Positions 1 to 5,182 of a DNA stretch of 5,182 nucleotides are shown in pieces (the first letter of the stretch is position 1; the number at the start of each line of letters is the position of its first letter). The DNA lies in the NCBI GenBank assembly GCA_003133815.1, contig PKZR01000460.1:6927-12108 (forward strand). Reading direction: 5' to 3'. The DNA is from Limisphaerales bacterium (GTDB lineage: Bacteria; Verrucomicrobiota; Verrucomicrobiia; Limisphaerales; UBA11358). The position numbers and the translations under genes are program-made. Under the pieces are notes generated by a model. That model made no database searches, was not told the DNA's origin, and saw nothing but the letters and a program-made list of their open reading frames with translations.

Positions 1-362
1 TTCCGTCCGTTTTTGATGAGGCTTGCAACCCTGTCCATGTTGCGAGCGCTTTGGTTCGGGTCAAATTCCCCCTTGTCTTCGGGATCAACCAGCCGGTGAA
101 ACCAACCCGCCCCCATTTCGGCCAAGCAGTGGGCCCAGATTAATGCGAACAAACCGACGATGAGCAGCAACAATGGAGCGGAGTCAATCGAACGAGGCAG
201 GTTTATGAGCACCACCAGCAGGAATAAGGTCAGTCCGCATCGGATTCCCCGTCGAATCAAATCAGCCGTCTTATTTTCGCCCGTCAGCCGCGAATCATAT
301 CCGCTCAACCACCACGTAATCGCGGCGGCCGCCGACAGCAGAATGATGTTCACGAAAGTCAT
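1..362 (-). CDS. Partial membrane protein of unknown function, N-terminal 120 residues (runs off left edge)
   Basis: From an ATG whose first base is at 362, the minus strand stays open for 120 codons to the window edge; an in-frame TGA upstream (420-422) bounds it, and this is the only in-frame ATG before the hydrophobic segment. The product starts MTFVNIILLSAAAAITWWL and has three hydrophobic segments (about residues 3-20, 41-55 and 62-80). A basic stretch, LIRRGIRCG, lies between the first two. After the membrane part comes a polar region with VDPEDKGEFDPNQ (about 92-104) and then RNMDRVASLIKNGR at the edge, which looks like the first helix of a helical repeat. I recall tetratricopeptide-type proteins of Verrucomicrobia with a similar layout, but no repeat unit is complete here, so this is a guess. 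It lies 76 bases downstream of the slipin gene on the same strand and is likely co-transcribed. No clear Shine-Dalgarno sequence precedes the ATG. That it is a real gene is fairly sure; its function is unknown. Confidence 0.72.
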   Translation of the reverse strand, partial: MTFVNIILLSAAAAITWWLSGYDSRLTGENKTADLIRRGIRCGLTLFLLVVLINLPRSIDSAPLLLLIVGLFALIWAHCLAEMGAGWFHRLVDPEDKGEFDPNQSARNMDRVASLIKNGR

Positions 363-392
363 GAACGCACCGGTATTTAAATAGGAAGTCGG

Positions 393-407
393 GAAAGCAT
401 GGCTTTC
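393..407. repeat. Small perfect inverted repeat between the slipin gene and the left-edge gene
   Basis: GAAAGC (393-398), a three-base spacer, then GCTTTC (402-407) form a six-base-pair stem within the 76-base gap. On the minus transcript no uridine run follows, so it does not look like an intrinsic terminator. It could modestly affect mRNA stability or initiation at the next gene, or be chance. Confidence 0.25.
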
Positions 408-438
408 TGTTTCCTGAATTCATGTTTTTGCTTCCAAT

Positions 439-1215
439 TTACTTCTTCAAAAACGCGCTGAACAAATCAATCGGCAACGGCAGGAACGTCGTCGTGTTGT
501 GTTCACTCGCCATTTCGCGCATTGTCTGGAGATAGCGCAGTTGCAGCGCAATCGGCTCCCTGGCGATCAGCGCGGCGGCCTGTACCATTTTTTCGGCGGC
601 CTGAAATTCGCCTTCCGCGTTCACGACTTTCGCGCGGCGTTCGCGTTCGGCCTCGGCCTGTTTCGCCATCGCGCGCTTCATGCTGTCGGGCAGCGAAACT
701 TCCTTCGTCTCGACGCTCGTGACTTTGATGCCCCACGGCTCGGTTTGCTTGTCAATGATCTCCTGCAATTTTTGGTTGATGACGTCGCGTTGCGACAGAA
801 GTTCGTCGAGCGCGGATTGTCCGAGAACACTGCGCAAGGTCGTCTGCGCGATGAGTGAAGTCGCCTTCCAATAATTTTCCACCTTGACGACCGCCGCGTT
901 CGGGTCCACGACGCGGAAATAAATCACCGCGTCTACCGTGGCGGGCACGTTATCCTTCGTCATGATTTCCTGCTTGGGCACGTCTATCGTCACCACGCGC
1001 AAATCCATCCGCACCATTTTGTCTACAACAGGAATCAAAAAAATAATGCCAGGCCCCTTGGCGCCTTGCAGCTTGCCCAGCCGGAAAATCACTCCACGCT
1101 CGTATTCGCGCAGAACCTTGATTGCTGAAGAACAAATGAAAAGCCCGACTATGAGGATCGGGATGATGATTGCCAGTCCGCCGCCAATGAGATGTTGAAT
1201 TGATTCTGTGTCCAT
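439..1215 (-). CDS. Slipin: stomatin-like SPFH/Band 7 membrane protein, partner of NfeD
   Basis: This 258-residue protein has the full slipin layout. One transmembrane segment (about 11-31, GGGLAIIIPILIVGLFICSS) is followed by the slipin entry motif EYERGVIFRLGKLQGAKGPG (about 37-56). The SPFH core (about 57-180) contains the conserved IPVVDKMVRMDLR, DVPKQEIMTKDNV and VDAVIYFRVVDP blocks. Next is an alanine- and charge-rich helix (about 180-225, with AKQAEAERERRAKVVNAEGE), typical of the oligomerising coiled coil, then a hydrophobic tail, NTTTFLPLPIDLFSAF (about 240-255). Slipins form large ring-like membrane oligomers linked to lipid microdomains and protein quality control. In Pyrococcus the corresponding tail is the cleavage target of the NfeD protease encoded next door. 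Here NfeD lies immediately upstream, only 16 bases away. The ATG at 1215 is preceded by a good GGAG site. The length is normal for the family and no defect is seen. QmcA or HflK/HflC orthology is less likely, given the closer match to slipin motifs and the NfeD pairing. Confidence 0.95.
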   Translation of the reverse strand: MDTESIQHLIGGGLAIIIPILIVGLFICSSAIKVLREYERGVIFRLGKLQGAKGPGIIFLIPVVDKMVRMDLRVVTIDVPKQEIMTKDNVPATVDAVIYFRVVDPNAAVVKVENYWKATSLIAQTTLRSVLGQSALDELLSQRDVINQKLQEIIDKQTEPWGIKVTSVETKEVSLPDSMKRAMAKQAEAERERRAKVVNAEGEFQAAEKMVQAAALIAREPIALQLRYLQTMREMASEHNTTTFLPLPIDLFSAFLKK

Positions 1216-1222
1216 AATTTTT

Positions 1223-1226
1223 CTCC
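1223..1226 (-). promoter_or_regulatory. Shine-Dalgarno site of the slipin gene
   Basis: On the minus strand GGAG lies seven bases before the ATG at 1215, inside the 16-base gap after the NfeD stop (TAA, 1232-1234). It is the clearest ribosome binding site in the window and fixes the slipin start. The very short gap suggests translation is coupled or closely consecutive to that of NfeD. Confidence 0.7.
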
Positions 1227-1231
1227 GGGGT

Positions 1232-2503
1232 TTATTTTGGTTTAACTTTCAAAGTCAGTCCCTCGATGCCGGCAATTTCAACCGGCTGGCCGGTTTCGAT
1301 TGGTATTTCACTGACGGCGTTCCAATGTTCGCCTTCGATAAACACCTTGCCGCCCGCCGAGTCAATGCGCGAAAGTGCCGCTACTGTTTTGCCGATCATC
1401 GTTTCCACGCCCGCGCTTTTCGGCAGGCGCTGCGCGCGGATTCCCTTGCTGACGAAGAACACGAAAAACGCCGCCGTGACAATCGTCGTAGAAACAATCC
1501 ATGTCATGGGCAATTGATAAGCCTTTGGCGCGTGATTGAAAAGCATTAGCGAGCCGAGGAAAAACGCAATGATGCCACCTCCGGTCAAAACGCCGTGCGT
1601 CGGCGCAAAAATATCAACGACGAACAGCGCGAGCGCCAAAAGGATCAGAGCGAGGCCCGCGATGTTCAGCGGCAGCGTCGCTGACATATACAGCAGCAGG
1701 ATGAGCGCAAGCGCGCCCGCGACGCCGGGAAAAATCGCGCCCGGATGACTCATCTCGGCGATGATGCCGTAAATCGCGATGAGCATGAGCAGCATCATCA
1801 CTTCCGGCTGCCAGAACAATTGGAAGAATTTCTCGCCCGCGCTCATCGGAATTTCTATGACGATGGAGCCGGCGGTTTTCAAAGTATTTCCATTCACGGA
1901 ACGCCCGTTTAGCTTTTGCAGCAAATCGGGAATATTCGTGGCGATCAAATCAATCACTTTCAACTTCAGCGCCTCTTCGGATGTGATTGCCACGCTCGCC
2001 GTGACGGACGATTTTGCCCACTCAACATTGCGATGTCGCTTTTCGGCGATGGTCTGCATGACCTTCGTGTAGGCGTTTCCAACTTTTTGCATCATGATGC
2101 TGTTGGTGGTTTCGCCTTCATTGCCCATCTCGACGGGATGTGCCGCGCCGATGGTGGTGTGCGGAGCCATCGCCGCGATGTCCGCCGCCAACGTGATGTA
2201 AACGCCCGCGCTGCCGGCCATCGCGCCTTCCGGCGAAACGTAGACAACCACAGGCACGCGCGACGCATAAAATTCCTGGACGATGTTGTCCATGGAATTG
2301 GCCAACCCTCCGGGCGTGTTTAGTTGAATGACCAGAAACTCGTCGTTTTGACTTGCGGCGAGATCAATCGCACGGGAGATGTAATTAGCCGTAGCTGGGC
2401 CGATGGGGCCGTTAATTTTAATCAGTCCGATATTCGTCGCGCGCAGATTTCCCACGGCGACCCACATTAATCCGGCAATCAAAATTGACGTCCAGCGGGT
2501 CAT
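1232..2503 (-). CDS. nfeD: NfeD-family membrane-bound serine protease (long form, ClpP-class), slipin partner
   Basis: This 423-residue protein has all three parts of long NfeD proteins. A signal peptide (1-22, ending NLRA) is followed by a ClpP/SppA-like protease domain (about 24-200). That domain contains INGPIGPATANYI, the oxyanion-type LNTPGGL (61-67), the nucleophile block AMAGSAGVYI with Ser98, and Lys140 in QKVGNAY. Ser98 and Lys140 match the Ser97/Lys138 dyad of Pyrococcus PH1510 in spacing (42 against 41), so it is probably active. About five transmembrane segments follow (about 233-251, 255-275, 279-299, 303-323 and 333-351). Last is the small OB-fold NfeD domain (about 366-421; MIGKTVAALSRI, GKVFIEGEHWNAVSE, GQPVEIAGIEGLTLKV). 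The signal peptide implies an extracytoplasmic protease domain. NfeD is known to cleave the hydrophobic tail of slipins, and the slipin gene follows 16 bases downstream. The ATG at 2503 is the only in-frame start after an upstream TGA (2519-2521); no strong Shine-Dalgarno sequence is visible. The gene starts 69 bases after the preceding gene's stop. Confidence 0.95.
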   Translation of the reverse strand: MTRWTSILIAGLMWVAVGNLRATNIGLIKINGPIGPATANYISRAIDLAASQNDEFLVIQLNTPGGLANSMDNIVQEFYASRVPVVVYVSPEGAMAGSAGVYITLAADIAAMAPHTTIGAAHPVEMGNEGETTNSIMMQKVGNAYTKVMQTIAEKRHRNVEWAKSSVTASVAITSEEALKLKVIDLIATNIPDLLQKLNGRSVNGNTLKTAGSIVIEIPMSAGEKFFQLFWQPEVMMLLMLIAIYGIIAEMSHPGAIFPGVAGALALILLLYMSATLPLNIAGLALILLALALFVVDIFAPTHGVLTGGGIIAFFLGSLMLFNHAPKAYQLPMTWIVSTTIVTAAFFVFFVSKGIRAQRLPKSAGVETMIGKTVAALSRIDSAGGKVFIEGEHWNAVSEIPIETGQPVEIAGIEGLTLKVKPK

Positions 2504-2572
2504 GGCATCTGTAGGATGTCAGAAAACCATTTTCGGGTAAATGTAAATTGAAGCATTTGAAAACTGACTTTT

Positions 2573-5056
2573 TCATTTCGACAGGGGTTTTATCATCAGG
2601 TCTTTCACAGCTTGTTTGCTGGCATCCGAGCCGGTGAAAAGCTGGTCGGGAAATTTGCGATACTTGACCATCTCGTCAAAGATGCTGTCGCTGTGATACC
2701 AGTTTGAACGGAATCCTGCGATGTATTGCAAACGCAGGTTGTTGTCACGGTTGATCTCGGCGTCCGCGAGCCACGGCGCGAGGTCGCGCGCATTTCCGGC
2801 ATAAGTGGCGAACAAATCTGCCACGGTCGGAAAGCCGACGTTCTGGAGCGATTGCGCCACTTTTGAAAATTCCGGCCGAGCTAGGCGTTGTGCGATTTCG
2901 TCGAGATCAATTTTTGTTTCATCAGTCTGGCTGAGCAGCACCACGTCATAGCCCTTGCCGTTTTCGTCATTGCTCCAGATCGTGCCTTCGGGGAAAACTT
3001 CAAAAAACGTTGCGATCTCGCTTTTCACGACGGCGGAATCGCTCTCATAGAGCGGCACCCATTGCGTGACGATGCCGCCGGAGTTCAGATGACTTTTCAC
3101 CAGCTCGAAATATTCCTTCGTGTAAAGCGTGGCCGAACCTTTGACCCACGGATGAATCGGGTCGGACGTGATGATGTCGAACTTATCATGCGTCGTGAAA
3201 ATATAATGCCTCGCGTCGTCAAAAATTATTTTCGTGCGCGGGTCAGTCACGACGCCGAAATTTTCTTCCGAGAAAAATTTAGCGGCAATCGGTGGCACGA
3301 GCGGCTCCATTTCGCAGATGGTGATGTTCGTGACGCCCGGCGTGATTGTGAACGTGCCCGCAGTTACACCCGCGCCGCAGCCGACGATCAGCACCGAGAC
3401 CGGATGTGGATGCACCAGCGCGGGAATGTGCCCGAGCATCCGCTGCAACCTCATGTCCTGCGGTTCGCTCGACGCCTCGATCTTGCCGCTGATGTGGAAA
3501 TTGCGGACGCCGGTGGAATAGTTTTTCGAGACCGCCACAGAATTGTTCATGCCCTCGCCAACGTATAGCATTTCCACTTCACCCAGTCGGCTCGGCATAT
3601 AACGTCCATAGGCGACCAATTCACCGGGGATCTTCCCAACATGTTTCGCCAGCGTCACGGTGAAAAAACCCAGCGTGGCGAAAATCAAAATGCCGCGAAT
3701 AACTTCACCGGGTGAAATTTTCTTCCAAAATTGCCACGCGAACATTACGAAAATCAAAAGCGCGCCGCACGCGGCCACGGCAATCAACAGCCGCTGGCTG
3801 TCCTGCGTGCCGATCCACGGAATTAAAATGATGCTGAAGCCGATGCCGCCAATAATTCCGCCAACCGTGTTCGCCGCATAAACTCCGCCGACGAGCCGCG
3901 CCGGGTCCTGCCCGTGCGCCGCCGCCGCGAGCGCGAGCGGAAAACTTGCGCCCCACAAAATCGTCGCCGGAAGCAAAGCCCAGAGGCAGCGAGCCATGTC
4001 CAGTTGGAAATTCAGCCATGCATTCGCTGTCAGAGACGGGTCAATCGGCCAATACGGCAGCGATTCCGTGAGCATATAAGCTGTCCAGAAAATCGCTCCC
4101 GTCAAAAAAAACTGGCACCAACCAAGCAAAATTTCCGGCCGCAAATTTTTCCGCGCGAGCGATGCGCCAACGCCGCTGCCGATGCCCAGCCCGAAAAGAA
4201 ATACGGCGAGAATGATGGAAAAGGCATAAACCGTTCCGCCCAGCGTCAGCGACAGCAACCGCGTCCAGACCACTTCCGCGCCAATCGCCGTCATACCTGA
4301 AAGCGCAATTGTGACATACACTGGCCAAGGGAATTTTTTCCCGACGGGCGGTTCGTCCGAATTTGTTTTACCAACGAGTGCAGAAGTTTCCAATTCTTCG
4401 CGGATTTCATACCGTCTTGAAATTGACAGCGCCACCGCCGCCAAGGCGACGGTTCCATTGATCGCCGCCGCGACAAACGTGGCGAAGAATGAATCATGGG
4501 CGCGCAACAAAAAAAATCCCGCGAGCAGGCAGCCAAATACCGCGCCCGCGATGTTGCCGCCGTAAAAAAATCCCAGCCAAGAAACACCGTACGGCGTGGA
4601 CTCGATCCGTCGCGCCATCGCCGGCAGCGTTGCGCCCATCAAAATGGTTGGCGGTAGCAGGCAGACCGCCGCAAACAAACCGCGCAGCAGGATTCCCGTC
4701 AGGCCGCTGCCGACGTGCGCCGAATAAATTTGCGCCGCCGTCGGCATCCCGAACAGAATCAAAATTCCCAGCAGGCCGATTCCGGCTTCCAGCAGCGCAT
4801 AAACGCGCAGCGGATGCCGCGCGGCGGAGATGAGGCGCGGCAGCACCACGCTGCCCAGGCACATGCCGCCCATGTAAGTTCCCACCAGCACGCCGAGCGA
4901 GACCGCCGAGGAACCGATGAACAATTGCAGCATCTGGAACCAGACGATTTCGTAAATCAGAGCGGCACAACCACTGCCGAAAAACAACAGCAATAAAAAC
5001 GGCAGCAACGGTCGCAAAGGCGGCGCATTGGATTCCTTTGCAAAAGTGGCGTTCAT
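2573..5056 (-). CDS. Fused polytopic membrane protein with C-terminal spermidine-synthase-like domain
   Basis: The protein has 827 residues from the ATG at 5056; an in-frame GTG two codons earlier (5062) would give 829. I prefer the ATG because a GGTG lies five bases before it. Positions below count from the GTG. Residues 17-445 form twelve hydrophobic helices in two related six-helix units: SGCAALIYEIVW (30-41) recurs as SGMTAIGAEVVW (255-266), and LLPPTILMGATLP (135-147) as LLPATILWGASFP (363-375). A possible thirteenth helix (454-472) leads to a Rossmann-type domain (about 495-710). That domain has VLIVGCGAG (557-565), an acidic strand end (Glu584), FDDARHY (614-620) and FDIITSDPIHPW (628-639), followed by GSATLYTKEYF (642-652). 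These are marks of the fused MFS/spermidine synthase family, whose substrates are mostly unproven. The tail (711-829) is helical, with a NRDNNLRLQY block (771-780). The putrescine site departs from true SpeE, so aminopropyl transfer is uncertain. It is the first gene of the cluster with NfeD and slipin. No frameshift is seen. Confidence 0.9.
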   Translation of the reverse strand: MNATFAKESNAPPLRPLLPFLLLLFFGSGCAALIYEIVWFQMLQLFIGSSAVSLGVLVGTYMGGMCLGSVVLPRLISAARHPLRVYALLEAGIGLLGILILFGMPTAAQIYSAHVGSGLTGILLRGLFAAVCLLPPTILMGATLPAMARRIESTPYGVSWLGFFYGGNIAGAVFGCLLAGFFLLRAHDSFFATFVAAAINGTVALAAVALSISRRYEIREELETSALVGKTNSDEPPVGKKFPWPVYVTIALSGMTAIGAEVVWTRLLSLTLGGTVYAFSIILAVFLFGLGIGSGVGASLARKNLRPEILLGWCQFFLTGAIFWTAYMLTESLPYWPIDPSLTANAWLNFQLDMARCLWALLPATILWGASFPLALAAAAHGQDPARLVGGVYAANTVGGIIGGIGFSIILIPWIGTQDSQRLLIAVAACGALLIFVMFAWQFWKKISPGEVIRGILIFATLGFFTVTLAKHVGKIPGELVAYGRYMPSRLGEVEMLYVGEGMNNSVAVSKNYSTGVRNFHISGKIEASSEPQDMRLQRMLGHIPALVHPHPVSVLIVGCGAGVTAGTFTITPGVTNITICEMEPLVPPIAAKFFSEENFGVVTDPRTKIIFDDARHYIFTTHDKFDIITSDPIHPWVKGSATLYTKEYFELVKSHLNSGGIVTQWVPLYESDSAVVKSEIATFFEVFPEGTIWSNDENGKGYDVVLLSQTDETKIDLDEIAQRLARPEFSKVAQSLQNVGFPTVADLFATYAGNARDLAPWLADAEINRDNNLRLQYIAGFRSNWYHSDSIFDEMVKYRKFPDQLFTGSDASKQAVKDLMIKPLSK

Positions 5057-5066
5057 GGTCACACCG

Positions 5067-5094
5067 AGGCTATGCAGATTGAGTTTGGTGTCAA
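5067..5094 (-). promoter_or_regulatory. Candidate sigma70-type promoter of the cluster
   Basis: On the minus strand a perfect TTGACA (-35; 5089-5094) is followed, after 16 bases, by TAGCCT (-10; 5067-5072), which matches only three of six consensus positions. Transcription would start near 5060, almost at the GTG/ATG start codons of the first gene, implying an mRNA with almost no leader. The weak -10 and the odd position make this tentative. Confidence 0.22.
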
Positions 5095-5182
5095 TTTGTA
5101 TTGGCCACTTCCAATGCGATGACCTGTGCTAATTGCCTTTCACCGTGGATGAACCAGCACAACTGGAACCTGCCAGCGCCAC

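Noticed and set aside
160..384. 74-codon plus-strand open frame
   Set aside because: It overlaps the partial minus-strand membrane protein, which has ordered hydrophobic helices; the plus product is basic and featureless.
377..400. Seven-codon minus-strand mini-ORF (MLSRLPI) with AGGA upstream, before the left-edge gene
   Set aside because: A short leader with a distant Shine-Dalgarno-like site is expected by chance; no attenuator-like codon run or paired hairpins were seen.
499..858. 119-codon plus-strand open frame
   Set aside because: Antisense to the slipin coiled coil and SPFH core; a shadow frame.
1916..2323. 135-codon plus-strand open frame
   Set aside because: Antisense to the NfeD protease domain, which is clearly coding; the product has no recognisable motif.
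2518..2568. Inverted repeat GTCAG/CTGAC flanking the gap between the synthase-like gene and nfeD, plus GAAAA/TTTTC within it
   Set aside because: The arms are only five bases; the outer pair is about 40 bases apart and the inner one is all A/T except one pair. No uridine run follows, so neither supports a terminator or operator.
2888..3568. 226-codon plus-strand open frame
   Set aside because: It lies wholly opposite the conserved spermidine-synthase-like domain. Its product is rich in Arg, His and Asp without motifs, as expected of an antisense shadow of GC-rich codons.
3910..3945. GC-rich run of GCC/GCG triplets resembling a simple repeat
   Set aside because: It encodes the Ala-rich end of a membrane helix (PLALAAAAHG) in the correct frame and is explained by alanine codons.
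1..5182. CRISPR, tRNA/rRNA, insertion sequence or defence-system signatures
   Set aside because: No regularly spaced repeats, no cloverleaf-like sequence, no transposase or nuclease motif, and no flanking terminal repeats were found on reading both strands by eye.

Overview
All confidently coding sequence in this window lies on the minus strand. It forms a compact, co-directional cluster of four genes, read from right to left: (1) a large polytopic membrane protein with a C-terminal spermidine-synthase-like domain (2573-5056), (2) a full-length NfeD membrane serine protease (1232-2503), (3) a stomatin-like SPFH protein of the slipin class (439-1215), and (4) the N-terminal 120 residues of an unrecognised three-helix membrane protein that runs off the left edge (1-362). 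The gaps are 69, 16 and 76 bases, with no convincing terminator in any of them, so one transcription unit is likely. No RNA gene, CRISPR array, insertion sequence, tRNA or mobile-element signature was seen. The many plus-strand open frames are shadows of these genes.

The functional core is the NfeD-slipin pair, a widespread bacterial and archaeal gene couple in membrane quality control or membrane microdomain organisation. In the archaeal prototype (Pyrococcus horikoshii PH1510/PH1511) the NfeD protease domain cleaves the hydrophobic C-terminal tail of its slipin partner. Here the Ser/Lys dyad of NfeD (Ser98, Lys140) and a matching hydrophobic tail on the slipin (ending around FLPLPIDLF) are both visible, so the enzyme-substrate relation is probably intact.

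The upstream gene is a fused MFS/spermidine-synthase-type protein. Its membrane half is a visible tandem duplication of a six-helix unit. Its soluble half keeps the nucleotide-binding features of the aminopropyltransferase fold but has lost recognisable parts of the polyamine site, so a normal spermidine synthase role is doubtful.

The organism looks like a Gram-negative bacterium of moderate GC, with GC-rich codons broken by AAA/AAT/TTT-rich stretches. The gene types, the large fused spermidine-synthase-like protein and the left-edge protein resemble what I know from Verrucomicrobia (Pedosphaera/Limisphaerales-like). That assignment is an inference from style and gene content, with no phylogenetic marker in the window. 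The right-hand 120 bases (5063-5182) hold the putative promoter region of the cluster and possibly the first codons of a divergent plus-strand gene.
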